From: Patescibacteria group bacterium
GTDB lineage: Bacteria; Patescibacteriota; Patescibacteriia; 2-12-FULL-60-25
Direction of reading: 5' to 3'
Assembly (NCBI GenBank): GCA_028688515.1
Contig: JAQTXZ010000001.1
Coordinates: forward strand, 434,001 to 498,000
Length of the DNA stretch: 64,000 nt
Position 1 is the first letter of the stretch. Every line of letters begins with the position of its first letter. Shown here piece after piece: positions 15,373 through 23,792 of this stretch. The translations under genes were made by a program, and so were the position numbers. The notes under the pieces are model-generated. The model was not told where the DNA came from, ran no database searches, and saw only the letters and a program-made list of their open reading frames with translations.

Positions 15373-16671
15373 ATGCATTTAACCTATTTAGACGCCAACA
15401 TGCGCGCAGACCTTTCTGCGACTGAAAAAATCAGCCCGCAAGTTTTGCGCGAGGCGCACGAGGCCGTGGTGCAGCTGCATGAGGAAAAGGAGCAGGGTTG
15501 GCTGGATGTTTTGGATGATGCGGAGTATTTGCAATCAATAAACTCTGCGGTCAAACAATTTTCAAAATACAAAAATTGCCTGGTCATCGGCATCGGCGGC
15601 TCCGACCTCGGCACCCGCGCCTTGCTCGAGGCATTGCAACGTGCGACGTGCGACGTGCGACGTGCGACGACTCTTTGGTTCTCCGGCGACACAACCGACC
15701 CCGAGGCAATCGCGGCGGTTTTAGACGAGATACCGTGGAAGCAGACGTGCATTAACATCATCAGCAAATCAGGCGGAACGCTGGAGACGATGTCCGTATT
15801 TTTTGAAGCAAAACGCAGGCTCGAGAAGGCTGTTGGCGCAAAGCAAGCAGCAGCCAGGATCATCTGCACGACAGATTCGGAAAAGGGGACGCTTAGGGAA
15901 ATGGCGCAGGGCAAGGGGTATGCAACGCTGACCGTGCCGGAAAATATTGGCGGCAGATTTTCTGTTTTAACGGCTGTCGGACTTTTTCCGCTGGCGCTGG
16001 CGGGAGTCAACACCAAAGATTTGCTGAAAGGCGCGATAGAGATGCGCGATGATTGGCTTGAGGCGCCCGGAGCATCGCATCCGGCGGACAGATTTGCGGC
16101 ATGGCAGGCTGCGCACGAAATGCGCAAGCACAGAAACATTCACGTGCTGTTTACGTACGCATCTTATTTGCGCGGAATATCAAACTGGTGGAGACAGCTT
16201 TGGGCGGAATCTTTGGGCAAAGCGCAGCTTTTAAACGGCAGGCCGAACGTTTACGGCCCAACTCCAGTCGCATCCATCGGCCCCACGGATCAACACTCGC
16301 AGATGCAGCTTTATCACGAAGGTCCTGACAATAAAATCTTTACTTTCATCACCGTAGATAATTTGCGCGCAAAACTTAAAGTGCCGACAAGCGCAAAAAA
16401 TTATGAATTAACAGCTTACATGTCCGGTCTGTCTTTTGCGGAGCTGCTAAATGCCGAAGCGACCGGTTCCATACAAGCGCTGGCAGAGGCGGATCGCCCT
16501 GTCGGTCAAATCAAGCTAAACAAGATAGATGCGCAAGCGCTCGGATCGCTGATTTGTTTTTTTGAGATAGCAACCGCAGTGGCCGGGCAACTGTACGGCA
16601 TCAACGCGTTTGACCAGCCCGGCGTGGAAGCATCCAAGAAAAAGACCAAGGAGATCTTGGCAAAAATCTAA
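15373..16671 (+). CDS. pgi: Glucose-6-phosphate isomerase
   Basis: Interconverts glucose-6-phosphate and fructose-6-phosphate. The two SIS-type sugar phosphate sites are visible as IGIGGSDLGTRALLEAL (about 73-89) and SKSGGTLETMS, followed by the active-site block GPTDQHSQMQLYHEGP. The length of 432 residues fits the short bacterial type. A four-fold tandem repeat of GTGCGAC (15641-15668) sits inside the gene and encodes ATCDVRRAT right after the first motif. The gene stands alone with an extended -10 promoter. Confidence 0.95.
   Translation: MHLTYLDANMRADLSATEKISPQVLREAHEAVVQLHEEKEQGWLDVLDDAEYLQSINSAVKQFSKYKNCLVIGIGGSDLGTRALLEALQRATCDVRRATTLWFSGDTTDPEAIAAVLDEIPWKQTCINIISKSGGTLETMSVFFEAKRRLEKAVGAKQAAARIICTTDSEKGTLREMAQGKGYATLTVPENIGGRFSVLTAVGLFPLALAGVNTKDLLKGAIEMRDDWLEAPGASHPADRFAAWQAAHEMRKHRNIHVLFTYASYLRGISNWWRQLWAESLGKAQLLNGRPNVYGPTPVASIGPTDQHSQMQLYHEGPDNKIFTFITVDNLRAKLKVPTSAKNYELTAYMSGLSFAELLNAEATGSIQALAEADRPVGQIKLNKIDAQALGSLICFFEIATAVAGQLYGINAFDQPGVEASKKKTKEILAKI
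15641..15668 (+). repeat. Tandem 7-mer (GTGCGAC)x4 inside pgi
   Basis: Four perfect copies of a 7-bp unit lie in the coding region of pgi. Because 7 is not a multiple of 3, a gain or loss of one unit would shift the frame. Confidence 0.9.
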
Positions 16672-16708
16672 GACTTACAACCGATGCAATTTGTGATATA
16701 CTTCATTT

Positions 16709-16836
16709 TGTCATCTCGACCGTAGCTTGCGTAGTGGAGAGATCGCCTATGCCAAATTACAAAGTTGCTTTGTTGGTTTGCATCAACGATTTCTCGACTC
16801 CGTAAACTACGCTCGAAATGACAGAGGGAGGGAATG
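16709..16836. repeat. Inverted-repeat spacer of the TCATCTCGACC type
   Basis: The left end (GTCATCTCGACCGTAGC) and right end (CTACGCTCGAAATGACAG) are roughly complementary; the inner halves are GTGGAGAGATCG and CGATTTCTCGACTCCG. The right half is nearly the same as the in-frame insert of uvrB (45653-45696). TAATTCTTAATTCATAATTC words follow up to the next start codon. Confidence 0.75.
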
Positions 16837-16893
16837 GTTGAAATGACAGAAAAAATTCATAATTCTTAATTCATAATTCTTAATTGAAAACAT

Positions 16894-17229
16894 ATGCCAT
16901 CAAAAAAGACTACAGGCGGTTTAGCCGCCGCAGGATTGATAGCCGGCGCCGCCATGGGCGTTATTACGGCTTATTATTTAAACACGCCGAAAGGCAAAAA
17001 GATGCTGCACCAGGCCGAAAAGAAAGCCATGGAGCTGCAAAAGAAGCTCATGAAAGAGCTTAACAGCACCAAGAACCTCACCAAAGAACGCTACGAAGAG
17101 GTCGTAGAGAATTTGATGAAGTACTACACCAAGACAAAGGATATCAAGGCCAAGGAAGTGCCTGAGATCAAGGATTTCTTGATGAGCAAGTGGAAGGAAA
17201 TCGAAAAAGAATACAAATCAAGCAAATAA
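16894..17229 (+). CDS. YtxH-like small membrane-associated protein
   Basis: 111 residues. An N-terminal Gly/Ala-rich hydrophobic helix (about 9-28, LAAAGLIAGAAMGVITAYYL) is followed by TPKGKKM, the junction typical of YtxH-domain proteins, and then a long charged amphipathic helix. Proteins of this type are linked to envelope stress in Firmicutes; their biochemical role is not known. A repeat-word spacer (TTAATTCATAATTC) lies directly before the start. A strong palindromic terminator follows. Confidence 0.75.
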   Translation: MPSKKTTGGLAAAGLIAGAAMGVITAYYLNTPKGKKMLHQAEKKAMELQKKLMKELNSTKNLTKERYEEVVENLMKYYTKTKDIKAKEVPEIKDFLMSKWKEIEKEYKSSK

Positions 17230-17241
17230 TTGTTACATGCT

Positions 17242-17277
17242 AAAAGTAGAGACGTTGCATGCAACGTCTCTACTTTT
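17242..17277. terminator. Bidirectional terminator, 36-bp perfect palindrome
   Basis: AAAAGTAGAGACGTTGCA is followed directly by its exact complement, ending in a T run. It lies between the convergent YtxH-like and clpB genes and can serve both strands. Confidence 0.9.
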
Positions 17278-17291
17278 TTATTGCATGTATT

Positions 17292-19958
17292 TTACTCAAC
17301 AACGACCTTCTCCAATTTTTTGTAAACTATCTTGCCGGCTTTAACGCCTACTTCCACCGTATCATTTTCTTTTACCTCGCTTTCGATGATCTTTAACGAC
17401 AAGTCATCGAGCACAAGATCTTGAATGGCGCGTTTCAGCGGTCTGGCGCCGTAAGCCGGGTCGTAGCCTTTTTCTGCAAGCAGGGTTTTGGCCTCGTCGC
17501 TAAAATTGACGTTGATTTTTTTATCTTCCAAACGCTTGACGACGTCTTTGAGTTGCAAGTCGACGATCTCGCGCAGATCTTCTTTCGACAAAGCGTGGAA
17601 GACGATCGTTTCGTCTATTCTGTTCAAGAACTCGGGACGGAAAGCATCGCGCAAAAGTTCCATAATCTTATCCTTTATGCCGGTTTCGTCTTTTTCTTTG
17701 CTGCGCGACTTTGAGCCTTCGGTAAAACCGATGACATTGGATTTTGTGCCGTAATCCAAAATCATATCGGATCCGATGTTGGAAGTCATGATGATAACGG
17801 CATTCTTAAAACTGACCGTACGTCCTTTGCCATCCGTCATGCGGCCGTCGTCCAAAACCTGCAAAAGAGTATTGAAGACTTCGGGATGCGCTTTTTCCAC
17901 TTCGTCGAGCAAGACAACGGAGTAGGGTTGACGACGAATCTTATCGGTAAGCTGTCCGCCTTCTTCGTAGCCGACATAGCCCGGCGGAGAACCGATCATA
18001 CGCGAAACTGCGTGGCGCTCGCCGTATTCACTCATGTCAAGACGGATGATGGCATTTTCATCGTCAAACATTGATTCTGCCAAAGCTTTGGCCAACTCTG
18101 TTTTGCCGACTCCGGTTGGCCCGAGGAACAAGAAAGATCCGATTGGGCGCTTGGGTTCGGAAAGACCGGCCCTGGAACGTCTTATGGCGTTCGCCACGGC
18201 GTGGACCGCTTCTTTTTGACCGACTACGCGCTTGGCAAGTTCCGCCTCCAAATTGGCCAGTTTTTTGGCTTCGCTCTCCAACATGCGGGAGACCGGGATA
18301 TGCGTCCAACGGCTGACAACGCCGGCGACATCCTCTTCCGTAACGGCGTCGCGCAACAGACCGCGCTTGCCTTGCAACTGTTTGAGCTTGTGTTCCAAAC
18401 GCTTAAGCTCTTTTTCTTTTTCCGGCAATTGACCGTATCTTATTTCCGAAACCTGTTCCAAATCTCCTCGGCGTTCCGCGATTTCAGCCTGACTCTTAAG
18501 CTTCTCGACCTCTTGTTTGGCAACTCGACTGGCAGTCAAAACTTCTTTCTCGGCTTTCCATGCCAACTCCAATTCGTCAGACTTTTCGCGGATTTCAGAA
18601 AGATGCTTGTCCAAAACCTTAAGACGATCTTTGGAATCTTTATCTTCCTCTTTAACCAAAGTGCGCTTTTCGATCTCAAGTTTAATCATCTCGCGCTTTA
18701 ATTTATCCAACTCTTCGGGCATCGATCCTATTTGCATACAAAGACCAGAAGCGGCCTCGTCGATAAGATCGACGGCTTTGTCAGGCAAAAATCTGTCTGT
18801 GATGTAACGCACCGAAAGTTTGACGGACGAAATCAAAGCCGCGTCCGTGATGCGTACGCCGTGATGCAGCTCGTACTTGTCTTTTATGCCGCGTAAAATC
18901 GCGATTGCATCTTCCTCGTTTGGTTCTTCAACCATGATCGGCTGGAAGCGACGTTCGAGAGCAGCATCTTTTTCGATATAACGTCTGTACTCTTTGACTG
19001 TCGTTGCGCCGACAGCTCTTAGTTCGCCACGCGCCAAGGTCGGTTTGAGCAGATTCGACGCATCCATTGAACCGCCTTCTCCCGTTGCGCCTGCGCCGAC
19101 CAAAGTATGGAGTTCGTCGATAAACAAGATGACTTTTCCATGACTGTCTTGAACTTCTTTGAGCAAAGCTTTCAATCTTTCTTCAAATTCACCGCGAAAC
19201 TTTGTGCCCGCAACCAAGGCGCCGAGATCAAGAGAGACCACATCTTTGTCGCGTAGCGTATCAGGTACGTCGCCCGCAACGATGCGTTGAGCCAAACCTT
19301 CCACAATGGCAGTCTTTCCAACGCCCGCTTCGCCGATAAGCACGGGATTGTTTTTCGTCCTGCGTGTTAAGACTTGCATGACGCGGCGGATCTCTTCATC
19401 GCGGCCGATAACAGGATCCAATTTTTCCTGCCTGGCAAGCTCAGTTAGATTGCGCGAATACTTTGCCAAAGCTTGGTACTTTGATTCGGGTTCCGGAGAA
19501 TCAACCGTCACGTTGCCGCGAAGATCTTTAAGCGCGGCCAGCACGGCGTCAACAACAACGCCTTGTTTGTTTAAAATCGCACCGACTTCGGTTGGCGAAT
19601 CCGCAAGAGCCATAAACAAATGCTCGGTTGAAATATATTCATCTTTAAAGAATTGCGCGGCCTTTTCGGACTGCACGATAACTTTTGCCAGTTCTTGGCT
19701 AAAATAGATTTGCCCGACGTTACCGATGGACGAAGACACCTTTGGAATATGCTGCAATAAAAATTCCAAATCGGCATGCAACCGCGACGCATCAACCTGC
19801 AGTTTTTTGAGTAAAGAGGGGACGACGCTGCCTTCCTGCGCAAGCAAAGCCAACGCCAAATGCACAGGCTCCAGCGCCTGCTGTCCGTTTTCTTGAGCTA
19901 TCTGATGAGCCAGCTGAAGGGCTTCTTGGCTCTTTGTGGTAAAATTTTGTGGCATCAT
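17292..19958 (-). CDS. clpB: ATP-dependent chaperone ClpB
   Basis: Hsp100 disaggregase that works with DnaK to rescue aggregated protein. Domains in order: Clp N-domain (about 5-145), AAA1 with Walker A GEAGVGKT and Walker [12 protein letters not shown], a middle coiled coil (about 400-525), AAA2 with GPTGVGKT and [12 protein letters not shown], and the C-terminal D2-small domain. The length of 888 residues is normal. There is no ClpP-docking IGF loop, consistent with ClpB rather than ClpA/C. The start has two ATG codons in a row (19958 and 19955). A perfect CIRCE element lies between the promoter and the start, so HrcA repression with heat induction is expected. Confidence 0.97.
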   Translation of the reverse strand: MMPQNFTTKSQEALQLAHQIAQENGQQALEPVHLALALLAQEGSVVPSLLKKLQVDASRLHADLEFLLQHIPKVSSSIGNVGQIYFSQELAKVIVQSEKAAQFFKDEYISTEHLFMALADSPTEVGAILNKQGVVVDAVLAALKDLRGNVTVDSPEPESKYQALAKYSRNLTELARQEKLDPVIGRDEEIRRVMQVLTRRTKNNPVLIGEAGVGKTAIVEGLAQRIVAGDVPDTLRDKDVVSLDLGALVAGTKFRGEFEERLKALLKEVQDSHGKVILFIDELHTLVGAGATGEGGSMDASNLLKPTLARGELRAVGATTVKEYRRYIEKDAALERRFQPIMVEEPNEEDAIAILRGIKDKYELHHGVRITDAALISSVKLSVRYITDRFLPDKAVDLIDEAASGLCMQIGSMPEELDKLKREMIKLEIEKRTLVKEEDKDSKDRLKVLDKHLSEIREKSDELELAWKAEKEVLTASRVAKQEVEKLKSQAEIAERRGDLEQVSEIRYGQLPEKEKELKRLEHKLKQLQGKRGLLRDAVTEEDVAGVVSRWTHIPVSRMLESEAKKLANLEAELAKRVVGQKEAVHAVANAIRRSRAGLSEPKRPIGSFLFLGPTGVGKTELAKALAESMFDDENAIIRLDMSEYGERHAVSRMIGSPPGYVGYEEGGQLTDKIRRQPYSVVLLDEVEKAHPEVFNTLLQVLDDGRMTDGKGRTVSFKNAVIIMTSNIGSDMILDYGTKSNVIGFTEGSKSRSKEKDETGIKDKIMELLRDAFRPEFLNRIDETIVFHALSKEDLREIVDLQLKDVVKRLEDKKINVNFSDEAKTLLAEKGYDPAYGARPLKRAIQDLVLDDLSLKIIESEVKENDTVEVGVKAGKIVYKKLEKVVVE

Positions 19959-19964
19959 ACTTGG

Positions 19965-19991
19965 TTAGCACTCTAAGCATGAGAGTGCTAA
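19965..19991. promoter_or_regulatory. CIRCE operator (HrcA binding site)
   Basis: TTAGCACTC, 9 bp, GAGTGCTAA is an exact match to the CIRCE consensus. It lies directly after the clpB -10 box and 6 bp before the start codon. The hrcA gene itself is not in this window. Confidence 0.95.
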
Positions 19992-19994
19992 ATA

Positions 19995-20023
19995 TTTATA
20001 TCATGAGATTATCGTTTTGGCAA
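19995..20023 (-). promoter_or_regulatory. Promoter of clpB
   Basis: On the minus strand TTGCCA and TATAAA are 17 bp apart; the CIRCE element covers the expected transcription start. Confidence 0.75.
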
Positions 20024-20085
20024 CTGCTTGACGGCTGCCTGTGGATTGCTTTCGCGGTGCTTTTTGGCTATTATTGACACAAAAT

Positions 20086-20898
20086 ATGGACTACCTAAAA
20101 ACAAATAGATTAGCCAAAATTTCGTTCATTTTACTTGTTTTATTGATCTGCTGGGGCTTTGTCGGGTCCTTTGTGGCGCCAATTGGCCTCACATCCTTTT
20201 GGGGAATTGGCCTGGGCACGATTTTGGCCGTTTTTTACATTTCCAGCCTGTACATCAAAGAGTTTGGGATTCTAAAATCAGCCATCTGTCTTGCAACTTT
20301 GCTTATTATCGTATTTGGCGCACATGTTTTGAATCAATTCAGAGGATGGCCGTTCGGATTCGTAACTTATAACGATATTTTGGGCTGGAGACTTCCTTTA
20401 AACATAGCTTGGCCCATTCCTGTTTTTTGGACAACGATCGTTGCTTCGGGTTTGCTGTTAATGCGGCCGAAAACAAATATGCATGATCCGAAAACCATTT
20501 TTGCCTGGGCGTTTGATAACGGATTGTTCGTTTTGCTGAGTGCGATTATCATCGAGCCTATCTTGAATATCACAACTTCTCAAACATGGTCTTTTATCGG
20601 TGGATTTTACGGCGTGCCTTTAACGGGAGTACTGGGTTGGTTTTTAACCGCGTTCGTTGCTTCTTATGCAACAATTTACACTGCCAAACTTATGGACTTT
20701 GAAACCGCCGGCAAGCACGTATCGCTATCAATCGCATTGCTCGCACTAAGTGCGCTGGCTTGTTTAACGGCCTACAAACTCTCGATGATTTTTATTATCG
20801 TACCGTGCGTAATCGCTATTTTATATTTTACTTTCTCGCTCTTACCGGCTAAATCGCAACGCACCGGAGGGGATGGATTCTCGCCTACGCAAGAATGA
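20086..20898 (+). CDS. CruF/DUF422-like carotenoid-biosynthesis family membrane protein
   Basis: About 270 residues with seven or so membrane helices. Two blocks resemble the PF04240 family (bacterioruberin/carotenoid hydratase CruF): GWPFGFVTYNDILGWRL with the following IPVFW, and FYGVPLTGVLGWFLTAF. Members hydrate the ends of acyclic C40/C50 carotenoids. No other carotenoid gene is in the window, so the substrate is open. The frame extends upstream to 20041, but ATG 20086 gives the natural N-terminus MDYLKTNRLAKIS. The last ~15 residues (SQRTGGDGFSPTQE) are encoded by a GGATTCTCGCCTACGC-type repeat, so the original C-terminus may have been replaced. Confidence 0.68.
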   Translation: MDYLKTNRLAKISFILLVLLICWGFVGSFVAPIGLTSFWGIGLGTILAVFYISSLYIKEFGILKSAICLATLLIIVFGAHVLNQFRGWPFGFVTYNDILGWRLPLNIAWPIPVFWTTIVASGLLLMRPKTNMHDPKTIFAWAFDNGLFVLLSAIIIEPILNITTSQTWSFIGGFYGVPLTGVLGWFLTAFVASYATIYTAKLMDFETAGKHVSLSIALLALSALACLTAYKLSMIFIIVPCVIAILYFTFSLLPAKSQRTGGDGFSPTQE

Positions 20899-20958
20899 CA
20901 AGATGACAGACGGAGGGAGATTGCCGCGCTACGTCGGACTGCGCTCGCAATGACAGAA
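20872..20958. repeat. Repeat-derived tail and spacer after the CruF-like gene
   Basis: GGATTCTCGCCTACGCAAGA and GACTGCGCTCGCAATGACAG are words of the same dispersed family as 16709-16836. The stop codon of the CruF-like gene lies inside the repeat. Confidence 0.55.
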
Positions 20959-20964
20959 GAGAAG

Positions 20965-21732
20965 TTATTGAGCTGTACTTGTTGCTGCGCCCGGTTTGTC
21001 GGGAGTGAGCAATGGCATCATCGGCCTCTCGATGGAGAACAAATCGTTGTAATCAGTATAACTGGAATCTATCTCTCCGTCCTTAACCTTCGTCGTCATG
21101 CCGGCGATTGAACCGGTGCTGTCGATACAAAAGCTCATATCCAGCATCTTGTCGTCTTGTTTGTATTGAGTTTTAAAAGCAGTACATCTTTTTTGAGTGT
21201 TTGCCTGCAAAGTTATCGGCGCGTCATCAGCAATTCCAAATGAAGAGATCGAGTCGTCCGTAATCAGCATGGAAGCAAAAAAACTGCGCCCGAAGTCTTT
21301 TGCAAAAGCATCGTTAGACATTTCCCAGGAGTTTGTCGAAGTTCTGACGTAGACCGTTTCGCCCACGATTATTAACTCAAGAGTTTTTTTATCATCGGTT
21401 TTTAATACTGCATGCAGTCTTAAAGGTTTGATATACTCGATAACCCCGGTGATTGTCCCGTTAGCGGAAGTCTGAGTTATCGAAGTGCGAAAACTTTTTG
21501 CGGCTCTGAATTTTTTGATTGCATTGGCAAGCACTTGGCGGTTTTGCATGTCTTTATCAACTTCCGCAACAGCGTCAGAAGGCAAAAAGGGCATGTCTTT
21601 GAGTTCGGCGGCTTGCGCGTCCGCCAAAGCTTTTTGCGCCAAAGCTTGTTTATGCATGTAGTTCCAGCCAAGCAAGGCTCCAAGAACTATTACCGGCCCT
21701 GCAACGAGCCATATTAAGTATTTACGCATCAT
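20965..21732 (-). CDS. Membrane-anchored LolA/LppX-like protein
   Basis: About 255 residues. A membrane anchor (YLIWLVAGPVIVLGALLGW, about 4-22) precedes a short helical linker and a beta-rich domain. The run NGTITGVIEYIKPLRLHAVLK, ELIIVGETVYVRT and NSWEM follows the pattern of LolA/LppX-type lipoprotein-carrier folds (test of lipid-binding not possible here). The longer frame to 21801 runs into the upstream gene, so the double ATG at 21732/21729 is chosen. It starts 5 bp after the lipoprotein gene stop, so both are one operon and probably act in the same envelope process. Confidence 0.65.
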   Translation of the reverse strand: MMRKYLIWLVAGPVIVLGALLGWNYMHKQALAQKALADAQAAELKDMPFLPSDAVAEVDKDMQNRQVLANAIKKFRAAKSFRTSITQTSANGTITGVIEYIKPLRLHAVLKTDDKKTLELIIVGETVYVRTSTNSWEMSNDAFAKDFGRSFFASMLITDDSISSFGIADDAPITLQANTQKRCTAFKTQYKQDDKMLDMSFCIDSTGSIAGMTTKVKDGEIDSSYTDYNDLFSIERPMMPLLTPDKPGAATSTAQ

Positions 21733-21737
21733 ATGGA

Positions 21738-22502
21738 TTATTGTTTCGTAATGTAAGCGACGTTGCCGCAAGTTACGGATTGATCTGGCTTTATCTTGCA
21801 AACACGATAATACGTTTTGCCGGATTTAAGATCTTTGTCCGTCCAAGAACGCGTATCTAAGCTGGTGATCGCTTTAAACCAAAACACTTTAGGAAAGTAA
21901 AGCGATGGATCGGTTTCTGACTTTACCAAGACGTAAGATTGAAAAGGCTCTACTGCTTTTCCCCAGCTCAATTCTGCGCCGTACTGAGATTGGGAAATCG
22001 TTAAATGCATTTCGGTGTCCGAAAAACTCACCGGTACGGAGCTGTCTGCCGCTTTTGGCGTCACTGCTAAATCGGTCGTGCCGGGTAATCGCTTGTCCGA
22101 ATTGATTTTGTTGTTCGTCTTTGATTTTTCGTCATCAGTCTTTAATCCTTGGTCTTTTGTCGTGACCTGTTCTGCGACCTTATCGACAACAATCGTCATC
22201 GTCGAAGTCACGATGCCGTTGCCGACGGAGAGAGGAAATTCGTTTTTACCTTCTTTAATGTCGAGTTCAATGTCGAACTTTCCATCTTTGACCTCGTTCT
22301 GCGTTTCGCCGAGATATACAACATTCGCATCTGTTTCGCCGATGGCATTAAGCTTTGAAGCAGTTGTCGTGGAATACAAACCCGGCGACAACAGATTTAA
22401 AGTCGGAGTTTTTGGAGTCAATCTTGTTTGCGGCGTTTGCGACGCACACCCGGCGCCCAAAAGCGCCATCAAACTCAAAGCCAAAATAAACGGTTTTTGC
22501 AT
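21738..22502 (-). CDS. Lipoprotein with a fibronectin-III-like C-terminal domain
   Basis: 254 residues. The N-terminus MQKPFILALSLMALLGAGC has a textbook lipobox with C19 as the lipidated residue. A beta-rich segment with FDIELDIKEGKNEFPL follows, then a low-complexity linker (about 135-165). The C-terminal ~90 residues look like an FnIII or similar Ig-type domain (LTISQSQYGAELSWGK to GKTYYRVCKI). The open frame continues upstream to 22709, but that extension is encoded by the MITE-like element, so the start at 22502 is right. No precise family is recognised. Confidence 0.75.
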   Translation of the reverse strand: MQKPFILALSLMALLGAGCASQTPQTRLTPKTPTLNLLSPGLYSTTTASKLNAIGETDANVVYLGETQNEVKDGKFDIELDIKEGKNEFPLSVGNGIVTSTMTIVVDKVAEQVTTKDQGLKTDDEKSKTNNKINSDKRLPGTTDLAVTPKAADSSVPVSFSDTEMHLTISQSQYGAELSWGKAVEPFQSYVLVKSETDPSLYFPKVFWFKAITSLDTRSWTDKDLKSGKTYYRVCKIKPDQSVTCGNVAYITKQ

Positions 22503-22529
22503 GAGGTTATTATAGCATAAGAGTTGATA

Positions 22530-22652
22530 AGCATAACTCACCCTGCCCTCTCTTACCCAAGAGAGGGTTCTGCCGGATACTGAATCGCTCAACAACACGA
22601 GGATGATGAGGTTCTCTCCCTTGGGTAAGGGAGAGCTAGAGTGAGTTAGGCT
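22530..22652. repeat. Palindromic MITE-like element, copy 2
   Basis: Its ends are AGCATAACTCAC (22530-22541) and GTGAGTTAGGCT (22641-22652), with one mismatch between the arms. The core blocks CCCTCTCTTACCCAAGAGAG, ACACGAGGATGATG and CTTGGGTAAGGGAGAG are shared with copy 1. It lies between the divergent lipoprotein and rsmI genes and extends the lipoprotein frame upstream by 69 spurious codons. Confidence 0.85.
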
Positions 22653-22703
22653 AAAATACCAACAGTGGCGAACATAACGAATCAGTGATAAAGTCACGTC
22701 ATT

Positions 22704-23387
22704 ATGCAAGGCAGTTTATATATTGTTGCGACGCCGATCGGCAATCTTAAGGACCTGACGATTCGCGCCAAAGAAACGCTCGAGTCGGTAGACGTTGTGG
22801 TCTGCGAAGATACTCGCGTCACCTCCAAGTTAATGGCGTCAATTGGCGCCAAGAAGACACTGCTTGCCATCAACCAACATGCTGACGATAAACGTCTGTC
22901 GTCTGTCGTCTCTCGTCTTTTAAAGGGCGAAAATATCGCCTATGTTTCGGACGCGGGAACTCCGGGTGTTAACGATCCGGGCGGCAAACTCGTAGAAGAA
23001 GCTCTAAAAGAGGGGATAACGGTCGTCCCGGTCCCTGGCGCTTCGGCTTTAACCGCCGCGATTTCGGTCTGCGCTTTTCCGATGGAACGCTTTACTTATT
23101 TGGGTTTTGCTCCTCACAAAAAAGGACGCCAAACTTTTTTTAAAGAAATTGCCGAGCGCGAAGATGCATCTATCTTTTTTGAATCAACGCATCGCTTGCT
23201 CAAAGCTCTTGAGTCGCTGACAGAGGTCTTGGGCGAAAAACGTCTCGTTTTTGTCGGACGCGAACTGACGAAGCTGCATGAAACTCTTTACCGCGGTACA
23301 GCCTCGGAAGTTTTAGACGCAATCAAGGCGACAAGCGACAAAGGAGAAGCGGTGATCGTCATCGCGCCGAAGAAATATTATGAATAA
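22704..23387 (+). CDS. rsmI: 16S rRNA 2'-O-ribose C1402 methyltransferase
   Basis: SAM-dependent methyltransferase of the tetrapyrrole-methylase fold that modifies C1402 in the 30S decoding centre. Visible motifs: LYIVATPIGNLKDLT at the N-terminus, VVCEDTRVTSKL, and the signature YVSDAGTPGVNDPG, followed by VPVPGASALTAA. The 227 residues lack the extra C-terminal domain of longer RsmI proteins. Part of the helix before the signature is encoded by a GTCTGTC-type repeat (22891-22920) without changing the length. First gene of a tight run up to 26541. Confidence 0.93.
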   Translation: MQGSLYIVATPIGNLKDLTIRAKETLESVDVVVCEDTRVTSKLMASIGAKKTLLAINQHADDKRLSSVVSRLLKGENIAYVSDAGTPGVNDPGGKLVEEALKEGITVVPVPGASALTAAISVCAFPMERFTYLGFAPHKKGRQTFFKEIAEREDASIFFESTHRLLKALESLTEVLGEKRLVFVGRELTKLHETLYRGTASEVLDAIKATSDKGEAVIVIAPKKYYE

Positions 23388-23398
23388 TTCATCATCTT

Positions 23399-23788
23399 AT
23401 GAGAACAGTCGCCATCTGCAGCTCTAAAAAATACAAAGATCAATTGCATCAATTTGCTCTTGAGTTGGAAAAACTTGGAGCGGTTGTGTTTGAGCCGAAT
23501 TTTAAAGAGCCGCTGCCAGAATACTACAAGGCCGAATCAGACCACATAACAAAAGTTATTTTTAAAGGTTTAACGCTGGAACACTTTGATTGGATAAGAA
23601 AAGCGGACGTGTGTTTTATTTTTAATCAAGATGACTACGTCGGCACCAGCGTCACAATGGAGATGGCCTATGCCAGCGCGCTTTCCAAGGCAATTTACGC
23701 TTTAAGCGAAAAGACCGGCGAACCTTGCCGCGATTCGTTGATTGACAAAGTTGCAACTACGCCCGAAGAGCTGATCAAGTTGCTCTGA
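23399..23788 (+). CDS. Nucleoside 2-deoxyribosyltransferase-like protein (1)
   Basis: 129 residues with a Rossmann-type start (RTVAICSSKKYKD) and the later block FNQDDYVGTSVTMEMAYASAL, where the glutamate and the small-residue turn match the pattern of deoxyribosyltransferase/DUF4406-like folds. Such proteins act on nucleosides or nucleotides, but the precise reaction is not known from sequence. It is 11 bp after rsmI and 4 bp before the HExxH gene. A second protein of the same fold is at 26092, two genes on. Confidence 0.65.
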   Translation: MRTVAICSSKKYKDQLHQFALELEKLGAVVFEPNFKEPLPEYYKAESDHITKVIFKGLTLEHFDWIRKADVCFIFNQDDYVGTSVTMEMAYASALSKAIYALSEKTGEPCRDSLIDKVATTPEELIKLL

Positions 23789-23792
23789 TTTT

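Noticed and set aside
22503-22709. N-terminal extension of the lipoprotein at 21738
   Set aside because: The extra 69 codons are the MITE-like element read through; the lipobox places the start at 22502.
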